From positions 10,816,071 through 10,880,070 of the forward strand of contig JAGTTD010000024.1 in assembly GCA_018398585.1 (NCBI GenBank): a stretch of DNA of 64,000 bases, read 5' to 3'. This stretch comes from Simmondsia chinensis. Taxonomy: Eukaryota; Streptophyta; Magnoliopsida; Caryophyllales; Simmondsiaceae. Positions 43,664 through 55,990 of the stretch are shown piece after piece (the first letter of the stretch is position 1; each line of letters starts with the position of its first letter). The position numbers and the translations under genes were made by a program. The notes under the pieces were generated by a model, which was not told the DNA's origin, searched no databases, and worked only from the letters and a program-made list of their open reading frames with translations.

Positions 43664-44241
43664 TGTTAGGATATGTCTTAAATTCCATGGTTTAAGGAAG
43701 AAGGCTGCAAGCAAGCCGATTGATCGGGAAAGTACGCAGAACATAATGTGCCCAGAAAGGGCCCCGATCTATCAGGACTCATCAATCGACAGATATTGAT
43801 TGATCGGGAGGCCGATCGATTGGGATTCCAAAACATGGAACCCTTGTTCTGCTAGTATAAATATAACGTGATGTTTACGTTTTAGGTATCCAATTAAAAG
43901 AGAGCGTCGTCATTAAGAGAGATAATTCTTCCATAGATCTCGTTCAGAGGAAGCGAATTGTAATTCTTCCATTATTTTGATCAATATAGAATTTCCATCT
44001 CCCCCTGTAGTTTTTTCCTTCTCAATTGAAGAGAGGTTTTCACGTAAATCATTCCCTCCTTCGTTTATTCTCTTTTATCCTGTTATTTACTTCTGTTGTG
44101 TGTTATAGTATTTGAATCGAATTCTGTTCTTGGGGTGTTAAGTTCCGCTTCTCAAATTGATATCAGTGTATATTAGATTTGGGTCCAGTTCCTCACAAAT
44201 GGATATTAGCGCATATCAAATTTGTCAAGATTTCCCTTGCA
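43664..44241 (+). repeat. 3' LTR of the deleted copia element
   Basis: 578 bases, preceded by AAGGTGGAGATT (polypurine tract). Confidence 0.85.
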
Positions 44242-44480
44242 TATCGAAACCCCCTCCAGAAATAAGAACAGAATTAGGGTTCCTAGCCTTCACATTTTTC
44301 TTAGTCTTGCCCACTCTAATCATGTTGTTTATGTCATCAAACTTTTCATAATCAGTATCACAATTGATTTTAGCATCTATCCAAGTGGTCCCTTTTAGAA
44401 ACTTTTAGGATATGTGGACCAATGTTTTAATTGCACCAACAGTCATGGTTTCCTGATATAAGTTTGTTTTTTAAATTGCT
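44242..44480 (-). pseudogene. Possible MULE transposase upstream part beyond the copia insertion
   Basis: On the minus strand the frame reads GTTWIDAKINCDTDYEKFDD followed by VGKTKKNVKARNP, which could belong upstream of the MULE fragment at 40680-41120. This would place the copia insertion inside a MULE gene. The link rests on orientation and adjacency more than on a known motif. Confidence 0.35.
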
Positions 44481-44721
44481 TATTCAAAGGCAAATCCTTC
44501 AACTCCTAGTTGCTAATAATTCTTAAAATTACTAGAAAAGGGTCATCTTGGACTTCTATAGTTAGGTACAAGTTGGAGTAAAACTCTATATAGATTAGGA
44601 GCTTTTAATGGGCAGGATCCGAGTTTTTCTATATAAAGATTGTAGCTCCCTACTCATGAGAGGCCTAAGTTTTATTTGCCTAGTGAAATCTTTAATCCCG
44701 TGAGTAGAAGACCTACAAACC
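44481..44721. other. No gene seen; TATA-containing LTR-like DNA
   Basis: Contains TCTATATAAAG and resembles an LTR interior. The next copia element inserts at 44722, and the sequence appears to continue at 56792. Confidence 0.35.
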
Positions 44722-44883
44722 TATTAGAGGATAGAGTCATCTAGGGTTTCGTCTTTACATTTATGCCCTTAGTTCACATGCAACCTAAAAGGGCACTCTT
44801 GTCTTTATGCATTATAACCTGGCTCTATAAATAAAGCATCTCATTCATCATTCAATAAATTGAGCATTTGCCTCAATCTTATA
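44722..44883 (+). repeat. 5' LTR, outer copia
   Basis: Begins TATTAGAGGATAG, contains CTCTATAAATAAAGC (TATA) and ends CAATCTTATA. Confidence 0.88.
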
Positions 44884-44895
44884 TGGTATCAGAGC
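44884..44895 (+). promoter_or_regulatory. Primer-binding site, outer copia
   Basis: TGGTATCAGAGC directly after the 5' LTR. Confidence 0.92.
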
Positions 44896-45047
44896 CTCCA
44901 AAGGAGGCTCTCTCTTCTCCCTTCTCTCTCTAATTTATGTTCTCTCTTTTTGTTTAATTTTCTAGTACTCGATTGGTTATTACTTTTTCCCATTCTTAAT
45001 TTATAATCTTCAATTTATTTTTTCTTCTCCTGTTTTAATTTAATACT

Positions 45048-46250
45048 ATGGCAGCAAATCTTAACCCCCCCCCCCCCCTCTCCCCCTCTGTCCCCAGACC
45101 AAATGCCACCCCTCCGCAGCCGAGACCGGCTCCCCCTATGCCGGACCCTTAGTCGACCCTCAAGTGGTGGGTGCCTCCGTGGCTATGTCCGATCTTCCGC
45201 ATCTCAATTCTATATCCTCGTGTCTTATCCTCAATGGCCTAACGAATATTGGTGTCGCCATCCTAGGTACTTTGTCAGCACCCACAAGGCCACAATTTTA
45301 TCAATTTTTTGGCTCGGGTATTCCCACCTCCCTACCCTTGTTCCCCCTACTTTCGGCTACTGGTGCCACCACTCCCATTGGTGGTCACTGACAAACCGGT
45401 GAACCTACCACAAGATCGATGGATCACCAACCCGATGGCCCACCTCTCTTCTCCTTTCTTAGTTTCGCGTCCACCACACCCGGTGGCACATACACTAGCT
45501 TCGCTGGTGGTGCGCCTCTTGGCCCTGGTGGTGGTCTAACCACCAGTTTGGGGGGGCTGCTAGCCTACTTCCTAGCTATGGCGGCAGTCGCCCCTCCCCC
45601 TTCCCACATATAAACCCTAATTTACATCAAACTACTACTATGCCCTTATTACTTCCCCTCCAGCATTTCCAACATAATCACCGTAAAATTGGAACATGCT
45701 ACTGACTCTACTACTTGGCGGAAACAATTCTATATGCTATTAGTCTCACATCAACTTATGGGTTATACTAATGGTACCTTTCCCTGTCCCCCAACTCAAT
45801 GGTGTCTCTCTTCCCAATTCTGAATATATAAACTGGGTCCATACTGACCAAAGTCTTCGTTCTTCTATTGCCGCCACCTTATCTTGATCCCTTCTCAATG
45901 ATATTGTTCGACAACCCACATCAAAAGCCATGTGGTATGCCCTTGTCAAACGATTACGAGATCATTCGCTAGCCAAAGAATTTGACCTGAGATCTCAAAT
46001 ACTAAATTTAAAAAGGACGGCAAAACAACGGAAAAATACCTCTCTGAATTAAATCCATTGTCGATGACATAGCTGCCATAGAATCACCAATAGCTAATCG
46101 AGAACTAGTTCACTACGCCCTTTACGAGCTTCCAATTGAATATGCTGCTTTTGTTACTTTAACTCGCAATACTTGACCAACACCCCCTTTTCAAAAACTA
46201 AAAACTGATCTCCTAAATGAGGAGAGCGCCTAGAATCGATATCAAGGTCG
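45048..46250 (+). pseudogene. Outer copia gag
   Basis: From ATG 45048, with a Pro-rich start disrupted by a C homopolymer at about 45067-45079. Then a region with ATDSTTWRKQFYMLL, a SKAMWYALVKRL block and SIVDDIAAIESPI, typical of copia gag. Frame changes near 45400, 45800 and 46040. Confidence 0.75.
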
Positions 46251-46620
46251 CCCCTCCCCCGATCAACAACATACTTTAGTTGCTTCAAATGCAGGTTCTC
46301 AAGGATCTAACTCCGGTCGTGGGGGAAGTGGTAGAAGTAAAGGACGCAACACAAGTCGCCATGGCAACCAAGGGGGCCATAACGGGGGATAACAACAACA
46401 ACATCATCAATCAGGACCTCATGCTTCGCAGCCCCAACCGAACCATACTCGTCCGCATGCTAATGCGCCACCTAACTCAAACAACATTCTTGGGCCCGGG
46501 CCTAAAATCTGTCAAACCTGCAATCAAGTCGGTCACACTGCAGTCTCTTGCCCACACCCATTTGATCACTCCTCCTATCTTGATCCATCTCATTCCCTCG
46601 CCGCTATGTCCATAAATGAC
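46251..46620 (+). pseudogene. Outer copia zinc knuckle region
   Basis: Gly/Asn-rich stretch and knuckle CQTCNQVGHTAVSC (CX2CX4HX4C) at about 46510-46551 in a frame different from the neighbouring ORF. Confidence 0.8.
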
Positions 46621-47010
46621 CAATAAGACTACAGTTGGTACCCCGACTCCGGCGCTACCAACTCAGGTACGCCTCATTCCCTACTTCCTTATCATGGCCA
46701 AAAACAAGTTTTAACTGGGGACGAGGCTTTACTCCTTGTCACTCACGTGGGTTCTACAACCTTAAACACTAAAAATCGTCAACTTTAAGTCAACAATGTA
46801 ATGTTAGTACCCCAACTAACCCACAATCTTCTATCTGTAAAACGACTTTGTCATGACAATTTATGCACTGTTAAATTTGACTCTGACTTCTTCTGTGTTA
46901 AGGACAAGGCTACGGGGATCCCTCTACTTCGATTTCGTAGTAACAGCCCACTTTACAGCTTGTCGCCTTACCCGCTTGGACTTATGGCACAAACCCTATC
47001 AGGATACCTC
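46621..47010 (+). pseudogene. Outer copia protease and GAG-pre-integrase start
   Basis: WYPDSGATNSGTPHS gives the aspartic protease motif (DSG). LTHNLLSVKRLCHDN is the conserved block before the integrase zinc finger. A stop at 46787 lies in between. Confidence 0.82.
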
Positions 47011-47528
47011 TGACATTGCCGATTAGGACTTCTAGGACACCCCATGTTAGATGTTCTTTGTTCTTGCAAACTCATACCTAGCTCACATTTTACTGATTTT
47101 TGTCAAGATTGTAGCTTGGGTAAGTCTCATCGAGTACCTTTTCAGCGTGTTTTGCATTTAGTTTCTTCTCCTTTACATTTAGTTCACTCAAATGTATGGC
47201 AATCTCCTGTCTCATCAAATACGTGTTATAAATATTATGTTAATTTCATTGATGACTTTACTCAGTTCACATGGCTCTATCCTATGAAACAAAAATTTGA
47301 GGTTTTTAAAATTTTTGAAACTTTTAAAGCCTTTGTAGAAAACCAATTTCCCACAAAAATAAAAATATTTCAAAGTGACGGTGGTCATGAATTCGACCAT
47401 TACCGCATGCAAGCCCTGTGTGGTCAACATGGCATCCATTGTCATCTTTCAAGTCCTAATACTTCACAACAAAATGGAGTGGCTGAACGAAAGCACCAAC
47501 ACATTGTTGAAATGGCACGAACGCTTCT
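47011..47528 (+). pseudogene. Outer copia integrase, N-terminal and catalytic part
   Basis: HHCC-like region (FCQDCSLGKSHRVPF), then the catalytic core with Asp in FIDDFTQFTWLYP, Asp in IFQSDGGHEF and Glu in NGVAERKHQHIVEMARTLL. All three DDE residues are present. The nested element enters right after MARTLL at 47529; the rest resumes at 54232. Confidence 0.88.
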
Positions 47529-48609
47529 TGTTGGAATAATGATACAAGCAAAACTTAAAAATTATGGGAAAATTACATCCCACTTTGAGGAGGAAAAAAA
47601 AAAAAAAAAAAAAAACCCTTCTATCCCACATAGAGAAATTAAGGGGCTTTAGTAGAGTTTATAAGGGTATATGCCCTCAACTCATTTGAATTATGTCATG
47701 GGTGAAGGGATAGTGGGAACCACACGCGTGCGTGCGCTGCCCGTCTCTCCGTGCCATGCTCGGGCGAGGGTGTGGGTGTGGGTGATATTTTTCTCATCGG
47801 CTATATTAGTTTTACGAAAATTTACACCAACTAGCTGTTGAGCTCGGTTTTAATGCTCAAAAACATTACTAGTTGTTGGACTTGGTGTTAGTGCACAGGA
47901 AACGTTACTGGCCGTTGGACATAACAATTAACTACAACATTTATACCTGTTAGTATTTTGGATTAGTATAAATAGGATGCTTAAGCTTAAATTGGCATCA
48001 TCCAAAAAAAAAAACCAACGTTGTCTTCTTTCTCCTCTCGGCTTCCTTCCTCTTTCTTCAAGTACTTGGGCAAAGTTCTCGCACACTCCTACCCAATGAC
48101 TAATAAGCGCACGTTAAGAGTTGGATCGTGTTAATCCTGGAGGACAGCTGCCGAAATCACTGTTTGCACTAGAGCGGCGGCGAAATCGTCTTTTAGGACA
48201 GTGGTATTTCCCACGGCACGGTATCTTCGGTAATCTAATCTATCTCTCCTCTTTTCCGGTATTATTTGGTTGTTGTGTTTAATCCGTCTTATTGCGATTT
48301 TTTATCAAATTACTGAATTATTTTGCTGCATACCTCACAAATTTTACAGATGATTTTACTGCGATTACCGTTTAAATTTGCAACAATAACCGGTTTAGTT
48401 TCTGCGAATTTCAGCAATTTCTCATGCAATAATTTTAAGTAGTTTTCTGAAGTAATTTTTTGCTGTAATTTTTTAGTATTAACACTGTATTTTCTGCTGT
48501 ATTTTTGCTGTATGTTTCAGTATTTATGCTGTATTTTCAACAGTATTCTTACTATAATGTTTACTGTATTCTCGCTGCAATTATACTGCTTTAACTGGTT
48601 TTTCCTACA
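47529..48609 (+). repeat. 5' LTR, inner copia
   Basis: 1081 bases. A run of A at about 47591-47613, GTATAAATAGGATGC as TATA region near 47960, and a 3' half with repeated TTTTGCTGTATTT words. Confidence 0.9.
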
Positions 48610-48648
48610 ATCTAAAATACAATTGATTTCACGTAGTTACATTTAAAC

Positions 48649-49400
48649 ATGGCAACCAAATTACCTCTTCCCGACATGTCTAAGGTTGAGCCCCTTAACG
48701 GGAAGAACAATAAAAGGTGGTCCCAAAAAAATTTGTTTTTTCTACAACAAATGTGTATTGATTACGTACTTTTTGATAAAAAATCACCTGAAAATGAAAA
48801 CGAGAAAAAAAACTTGTGAAGAAAAGTTCACCGTAGACGACCGAACCTGTAGGGGAAATTTACTGCATTATATGAGTGATGGGCTCTTTGACATTTATGT
48901 AAAATTAGACTCATCAAAAGAGATTTGGGATTCCCTCCAGAAAAATATGGGGTGACGATACAGGGATTAAAAAATATGCGGTTAGTAAGTGGCTAGATTT
49001 CAAATTCGTGGACAATAAACCAATAATTAACCAAGTCCATGAATATGAAAATATAGTAACTACTTTCTTGTCAGAAGACCTTAAAATTTGTGATATAACT
49101 CAGGCCTATGTTTTAATCAAAAAACTTCCACCTTCTTGGAAGGATTATAGAAATTTGCTTATGCATAAAAAGAAGGACTTGACATTAGAGGAGTTAGTTA
49201 ACCACTTCGAAATCGAAAAAGAAAATAGGCTTAAGGACAGGGGGCACTCATATTCCGATTTTCAAAAGCTAATATCGTAGAGGCAAGGCCGAGTGCATAT
49301 GATAGGTTTAAGAACGAAGGAAAAAAGTATCATTCAAACTTCAAACCTGGTGGAAAAATTCAAAAGTCAAACAGCAGGTTCCTCGGAGATTGCTTTCACT
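48649..49400 (+). pseudogene. Inner copia gag with zinc knuckle
   Basis: From ATG 48649 with MATKLPLPDMSKVEPLNGKN (copia gag start pattern). Then a frame-shifted stretch, an open piece at 49008-49280 (YENIVTTFLSEDLKICD, KKLPPSWKDYRNLL) and the knuckle CFHCGKHGHMAKDC near 49390-49432. Confidence 0.85.
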
Positions 49401-49417
49401 GCGGAAAACATGGACAT

Positions 49418-49966
49418 ATGGCCAAAGATTGCATGAGCAAAAAGAACCAGCCTAAGGACCCGAAGCACAAAGCCCACCTTGTAGAGACAGAGACTATTGT
49501 AGCCGTTGTTTTAGAGGTAAATCTGGTGAACAACATGACCGAGTGGATAGTGGATACCGGGGCTGCCAGGCATATCTACACAAACAGAAACATGTTCCAG
49601 AAGTACCAAAAAGTGACTGATGGAGAGGTAGTCTATATGGGCAATTCTGAAGCAGCACCTATCATCGGACAAGGGAAGATTTTTTTAAAACTCACTTTTG
49701 GAAAGTTTCTTACTTTAATAAACGTGCTGCATGTATTTAATGTGCGTAGAAATTTGATTTCGGGTAGTCTGTTAATTAAAGGCGGGTTGAAATTATCCTT
49801 TGACTCAGAAAATTTAGTTCTAACTAAGAATGGGGAATTTGTGGGCAAGGGTTCTTGTAATAGTGGTCTTTTTGTCCTTGATGCTGTTTGCATGAATAAC
49901 AATGCTAGTAGCTCTTCTGCTTATATTGTCGAATCTCTTGAATTATGGCATGGCATGCTCGTTTAG
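49418..49966 (+). pseudogene. Inner copia protease
   Basis: 182 codons open. EWIVDTGAARHIYTNRNMF carries the DTG active site; LHVFNVRRNLISGSLL is the block before integrase. Ends at a stop just before the integrase zinc finger (ELWH). Confidence 0.88.
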
Positions 49967-50740
49967 GACACATAAATGTTGAGTCAATTAAACGACTTAA
50001 GAAGATGAACATAATCCTAACTTCAGTGATACTAACTTTAGCAAATGTGAAGTATGCGTAGAAGCTAAATATATGAAAAACCCCTTTTAAGTCCATTGAG
50101 AGATAATTAGATCTTCTTGAGCTTGTTCACGGTGATTTAGGAGACTTTAAAAGCCCAATGAGTATAGGTGGAAAAAGATACTACATGACCTTTGTAGACG
50201 ATTACTCTAGATACTTGATGGTATACCTCCTAAGTACTAAAGATGAAGCAGAAGAAATGTTTTTGAAATACAAAGCTGAAGTAGAAAATGAATTAGGAAG
50301 AAAATAAAAAAGAGTTAGGTCTGATAGAGGAGGGGAATATGATCCAACCTCGCTAGAAAAATTCTGTGAGAAAAATGGGATAATACTTGAGTGAAGCCGT
50401 CCTTACTGTCTACAATCTAACGGTGTTGCAAAGAGGAAAAATAGAACTTTAAAAAGTATGATGAATGCTATGCTTATTAGTTCTGGACTACTTGACAACA
50501 TGCAGGGGGAGGCGATATTATCTGCTTGTCATGTACTTAATAGAGTTTCTCATGAAAAGCTAGGTAAAACCCCAAACGAAATGTGGAAAGGTTATGCGTC
50601 TAATCTAAAATACCTGAAAGTGTGGGGGTGTCTAGCCAAGGTTGGATTACCCGAATTTAAACGGAGTAAATTGGACCTAAGAATGTTGATTCTATTTTTA
50701 TTGGGTATGCTCATCACAGTACTGCTTATCATTTTTTGAT
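49940..50740 (+). pseudogene. Inner copia integrase
   Basis: Zinc-finger remnant (ELWHGM, RLGHINVESIKRL, CEVCVEAK), catalytic Asp region near 50190 (FVDDYSRYLMVYL), SDRGGEYD near 50320-50340 and NGVAKRKNRTLKSMM near 50420-50460. Several stops, and the Glu of the DDE triad is replaced by Lys (AERKN to AKRKN). Confidence 0.75.
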
Positions 50741-51815
50741 CAAAGGATCTAATGATTCATATGTATGTGGTAGTATTATGAAATCTAGAGATACTGAATT
50801 CTTTGAACATATATTTTCCTTGAAATCTAATGATGCACAACCTACTAGTTTGCCTTCTCATAATATAACTGCTAATAATGATAATACTAACGATATAGAC
50901 ACTCTAGAAATTCGAAGGAGTAAAAGAGCTAGGAAAGAAACCAACTTTGGACCTGATTTTGTTACCACTTTCCTATCAGAAGATAACTTCATAAATGAAG
51001 AAATTGCAAGCGTCTATATGTTAGAGGAAGACCCGAAAACCTATGATAAGGCTATAAGATCAATTGATTCTACCTTTTGGAAAGAAGCTATTAATAGCAA
51101 ACTAGAATCAATTCTAAGTAATCACACATGGGAATTGGTAGACCTTCCTAGAGGCTATAAACCAATAGGTTGTAAGTGGGTCTTTAGAAGGAAAATGAAG
51201 GCTAATGGGACAATAGACAAGTTTAAGGCAAGGTAAGTGGCTAAGAGTTACACCCAGAAAAAGGGGCTAGACTATTTCGATACTTATTCACCTGTCGCTA
51301 AAATAGCTACGATTAGAACCTTGATCGCCCTTGCATCTATTCATGGTTTAGTGGTGTATCAAATGGATGTTAAAACAACATTTCTTAACAGTGACCTAGA
51401 TGAAGAGATTTACATGGAACAACTTGAAGGTTTTGTTGTTCCTGGTAATAAAGAGAAAGTTTGTATACTTGTAAAATCTCTATATGGTCTCAAACAGGCA
51501 CCTAAAAAATAGCATGAGAAATTTAACAACACTCTAGTAGCCAATAATTTCCTTGTAAACAATGGGGATTCTCGTGTGTATTCTAAATTCTATCTAGATG
51601 GATGCGTAATAGTTTATCTATATGTTGATGATATGCTGATTTTTGGCACAAACTTGAATGTTGTTAGTGAAACGAAAACCTTTCTATGCTCTAAATTTGA
51701 TATGAAAGATATGGGTGAGGCAGATGTGATTCTAGGAGTTAAAATTGTGAGAACTCCTAAAGGCATAACCCTAAACTAGTCTCACTATGTTGAGAAGATA
51801 CTTAGAAAGTTTAAC
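50741..51815 (+). pseudogene. Inner copia reverse transcriptase
   Basis: Blocks in order: TWELVDLPRGYKPIGCKWVF, FDTYSPVAKIATIRTLIALA, YQMDVKTTFLNSDLDEEIYM, SLYGLKQAPKK and the catalytic YVDD at about 51621-51632. Single stops at 51234-51236, 51510-51512 and 51777-51779 divide an otherwise continuous frame. Confidence 0.92.
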
Positions 51816-52574
51816 ATGATTAACGCTGATCCTATAAGAACAACTTATGATTCTAGCGTACATCTAACTAAACATAAAAGTGTTGCTATATGCCAATCTG
51901 AGTATGCCAAAATAATTGGTAGCGTCATGTTTCTAATGAACTATACTAGACCTGACATTGCATATGCTGTAAGTAGACTGAGTAGATACACACATAATCC
52001 TAATCAAGAACATTGGAACAAGTTAAAAAGATTGCTTAAATATTTGAAAGGAACTGTGGATTGGGGACTTCACTTTGAAAATTTTCTAGCTGTTTTAGAG
52101 GGATATTGTGGTGCCAATTGGGTGCCTGATAATGACGAAATTAACTTCACTAGTGGGTATATATTCACACTAGCTGGAGGTGCTATATCTTGGAAATCCT
52201 CTAAGCAATCTTGTACTGCTACGTCTATTATGGAATTTGAGTTTATTGCTCTTGAGTTGGCAGGTCATGAAGCCGAGTGGCTAAGAAGTCTATTGGGAGA
52301 CGTGCTATTGTGGGGGCTTCCAGCTCCATCAGTGTCACTTCAATGTGGCAGTCAAGCTGCATTTACTGTGGCTAAGAACAAGGTTTATAATGCAAAGAGG
52401 AGACATATTCGTCTCACCCCTAAGATCGTGAAAGATCTACTAGAAAGTGGAGTGATATCACAGTACCATGTAAAGTCTGAAAAGAATCTTGCGGATCCGT
52501 TGACAAAAGGCCTTTGTCGTAAAATGATTATAGAAACATTGAGGGGGATGGGACTAAAGTCTGTACATAAATAA
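51816..52574 (+). pseudogene. Inner copia RNase H
   Basis: 252 open codons: [30 protein letters not shown], then the RNase H with [20 protein letters not shown] and the closing [10 protein letters not shown]. The longest intact reading frame in this element, ending at its natural stop. Confidence 0.9.
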
Positions 52575-53160
52575 ACTGTGATGTATCCAACCTGGTTTTA
52601 CGAGGTTTAATGTGAAAAGTCATAGTTTCATTCGAGAAATACACTGTGTTTTATATTGTCCCTTCCTATGGTATGACAGTACGGAGACGGGTCCATAGCC
52701 ATATGTTTGATGGTGTAAGCAAAACTTGCACTTGATGGACACTATCCGTATGTTACCAAGGGGTGAGGTTGAGCTTTAGCTCTTAATGGACCTATATCCA
52801 TATGTTTGGTAGTGTGCGGTAACACACACTTGATGGGATCCACCTATATAGTTGTGGGAGTCTGGCCGCTCCCTATGAAGGATTTAAGACTTGCCTTCTA
52901 GAGAGCCTATAAATATCCAGGATGAGCGTATAGCCGATAAAACACACCAAATCGTTGGAGTTGTTGAGATCTAGAGTTTAGTATGTGTCCAAGTAGAAAA
53001 CCATACAACCCCCTATAAGTCATCTTGTAAGATGTTGGTTCTAAACTTGGGTTGCACTAGGGGACAATTTAAGTTGCGAGACATCGGCACTGAAAAGCTA
53101 AACTCCCTTTGCCCGGTTTATTCTTATCTTTCTTTTTCGCTTGTATTTTTTGTGGGGGAT
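52575..53160 (+). other. 3' untranslated region of inner copia with polypurine tract
   Basis: About 585 bases without ORF. Related phrases CATATGTTTGATGGTGT and CATATGTTTGGTAGTGT recur about 90 bases apart. Ends TGTGGGGGAT next to the 3' LTR. Confidence 0.75.
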
Positions 53161-54231
53161 TGTTGAAAAAATGATACAAGCTAAACTTAAAAATTATGGA
53201 AAAATTACATCCCATTTTGAGAATATAATAAAAAAAACCCTCTATCCCACATTGAAAAATTAAGGGGCTTTAGTAGAGTTTATAAGGGTATATGCTCTCA
53301 ACTCATTTGAATTAAGTCATGGGTGAAGGGATAGTGGGAACCACAAGGGCGCTCGTACCGCCCGCCACGCCTTACTGTGCTCGGGTGTGGGTGTGGGTGT
53401 GGGTGATATTTTTCTCATCGGGTATATTTTTTTACGAAAATTTACACCAACTAGCTATTGAGCTCGGTTTTAACGCACAAAAATGTTACTAGCTGTTGGA
53501 CTCGGTGTTAATGCATAGGAAAAGTTACTGGCCGTTGGACATAACAATTAACTACAACATTTATACCTGTTAGCATTTTGGATTAGTATAAATAGGATGC
53601 TTAAGCTTAGATTGGCATCATCCAAAAAAAAAAAAACCAACACTGTCTTCTTTCTTCTCTCGGCTTCCTTCCTCTTTCTTCAAGTACTTGGGCAAAGTTC
53701 CCACACTCTCCTACCCAACGACTAACGAGTGCACGTTAAGAGTTGAACCGTGTTAATCCTGGAGGATGACCGCCTGAATCACTGTTTGGATCGGAGCAGT
53801 AGCGAAATCGTGTTTTAGGACAGTGGTATTTCCCACGGCACGGTATCTTCGGTATTCTAATCAATCTCTCCTCTTTTCCAGTATTATTTGGTTGTTGTGT
53901 TTAATCCGTCTTACTGTGGTTTTTCCATCAAATTACTGAATTATTTTGCTACATACCTCACAAATTTTAAAGATAATTTTGCTACGATTACAGTTTAAAT
54001 TTACAGCAATAACCGGTTTAATTTCTGCAAATTTCAGTAATTTCTCATGCAATAATTTTTAGTAATTTTCTGCAGAATTTTTTGCTATAATTTTTCAGTC
54101 TTAACACTGTATTTTCTATAGTAGTTTTGCTGTAATTTTTAGTATTTATGCTGTATTTTCAGCAGTATTCTTGTTGTATTTTTTGCTGTATTCTCGCTGC
54201 AATTGTACTGCTTTCACTGGTTTTTCCTGCA
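53161..54231 (+). repeat. 3' LTR, inner copia
   Basis: 1071 bases, near-identical to the 5' LTR; ends TTTTTCCTGCA before the CTTCT duplication. Confidence 0.9.
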
Positions 54232-55090
54232 CTTCTTATTTAATCTCGTCTTCCTTACACTTTCAGGGATGATGCTGCTTGTACTGCATGTTTCATTATA
54301 AATCGTCTCCCCACCCCGTCCTCAAAAACTCATCCCCATTTGAAAATCTTTTTCAACGGATTCCAGACTACTCTAATTTCCTGTGTTTTTGGGTGTGCAT
54401 GTTACCCTAACATCACACTCCATGCCCCTCATAATTGGCTCTATGCTCTATAACTTGCATTTTCATAGGCTATGCCGCACGCTATAAAGGTTATCATTGT
54501 CTTGACATCCGAACTGGTAAAATTTATATAAACCGACATGTTAGGTTCAACAAAACTAACTTCCCATATCCTGACCTAGTCAACCCATCTTGGGTTCCAG
54601 ACCCAGGTACTACAGCTAGTGTAGTTGACCTCCCCTTCCCTCTCATAGTCACCATTGGCTCAGGTACCACACTCTGGAGTGCTCAACCTGCGCCTCCCAT
54701 ATCCTAGGGACTATGACTCCTCCTAGACCCTCTCCCCTTGGTGGATCCCACCCACCTACCCAATACCGAACCACCAGCCCCTGTCCCGACCCCATCGGCG
54801 TCGGACCTGCGGCTCCCGAACCACCCAAGCCCTCTCCCACTGCACCCACCAATCCCGCTGCTATCCTTATAGAAACTGAACTTGAGGCCTCCAATGCAGC
54901 ACCCAAACCCATCCCGACCGAGGTTCTCCATCGTGCTGCAGCACACCCTGCACCCAAGCTCACGGAACCGAATCCGGATCTACCCAAACCAAGTGACACT
55001 CACAACATCCCTCCAATGCAAACTCGACTCAAGGATGGTATTTGAAAAACAAACTATCTCTATCTCCTTCCTCGATAACAGTAACACAAG
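54232..55090 (+). pseudogene. Outer copia integrase C-terminal part and Pro-rich linker
   Basis: Resumes with DAACTACFIINRLPTPSS, FIGYAARYKGYHCLDI and IYINRHVRFNKTNFPYPD, typical of the integrase C-terminal region. Then a Pro/Ala-rich linker (54713-55045) as in Ale-type copia. Confidence 0.85.
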
Positions 55091-55990
55091 AACCCACGTG
55101 TTATTCTTAAGCAATTAAAAATCCCAAATGGAAAGAGGTCATGGCGGATGAATTCATTACTTTAATTCTAAACAACGCTTGCGAACTTGTCCCTCCCAAC
55201 CCAAAGCACAACATTGTAGGAAACACTTGGAAATATTGGGTTAAGTATAAAGCGGATGGCTCAGTTGATCGTCTTAAAGCTCGCCTTGTCCCCCATGGTT
55301 TTCCTAATGTGAAGGCATTGACTTCAAGCCCGGTTGTCAAACCATCCATTATATCACAATTCTCACTCTTAATATCACAAATAAGTGGCAAATTAAACAA
55401 CATAATGTTAAAAATTCTTTTCGACATGGCCATCTTAAGGAAGAAGTTTACATGAAGCAGCCTAAGGGGTTCATTCACCCCAAGGTCCCCAACCATTTTT
55501 GTCGTCTTAAAAAGACACTATATGGACTTAAACAAGCTCCTCAGGCTTGGTTTCACTACTTTAGTACATTTCTCTACGGCCTAGGTTTTATCTATTGTCG
55601 AGTTGACCCCTCCTTTTTTCTCTTTCGCAAAGCCCATGACACCATATGCATACTACTTTATGTTGATGACATAATTCTCACTGAATTGAACCCCTCCTCC
55701 CTAGACACCTGCATCCACGCTCTCTCCACTCAATTTGCAATGAAAGACCTTGGTGCCCTCCATTACTTCTTAGGAATTGAGGCTCAACATACAAAGTCGG
55801 GTTTGTTCTTCTCACAACATCGATACACTACAGACCTTCTCCACTAACACAACATGCAAGATGCCAAACCTATCAAAACCCCTCCCCTGGCCCACGCCCA
55901 TCTGTCTTTGACTGAGGGTGATGTCTTACCGGACCCTACTGAGTACCGCAGTGCGGTTGGGGCACTGCAATATCTCACCATGGCTCCCGA
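55091..55990 (+). pseudogene. Outer copia reverse transcriptase
   Basis: NTWKYWVKYKADGSVDRLKA, then a damaged stretch near 55350-55440, and an open piece 55452-55847 with LKKTLYGLKQAPQAWF and the catalytic YVDD near 55659-55670. Frameshift between the pieces. Confidence 0.9.

Larger units (their letters stand above)
41241..44241 (+). mobile_element. Ty1-copia element, internally deleted (3.0 kb)
   Basis: LTRs 41241-41826 and 43664-44241 start TGTTAGGATATGTC and end CCCTTACA or CCCTTGCA. A tRNA-Met PBS follows the left LTR and a polypurine tract GGTGGAG precedes the right one. Internal DNA is only 1.84 kb: gag and protease remain, and the extreme 3' coding end. Integrase, RT and most of RNase H are deleted. 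No clear 5-base duplication (TAATG against TATCG). Confidence 0.85.
47529..54231 (+). mobile_element. Inner Ty1-copia element (6.7 kb)
   Basis: LTRs 47529-48609 and 53161-54231 with TG...CA ends, and the target-site duplication CTTCT at 47524-47528 and 54232-54236. Internal 4.55 kb holds gag, knuckle, protease, integrase, RT and RNase H in copia order. LTRs are alike at roughly 93 percent by eye, so it is younger than its host element. The sequence after the 5' LTR does not show the usual tRNA-Met PBS. All genes have stops. Confidence 0.93.

Noticed and set aside
54649..54999. 116-codon Gly/Ala-rich minus-strand ORF.
   Set aside because: Exact shadow of the Pro/Ala-rich copia linker on the plus strand.
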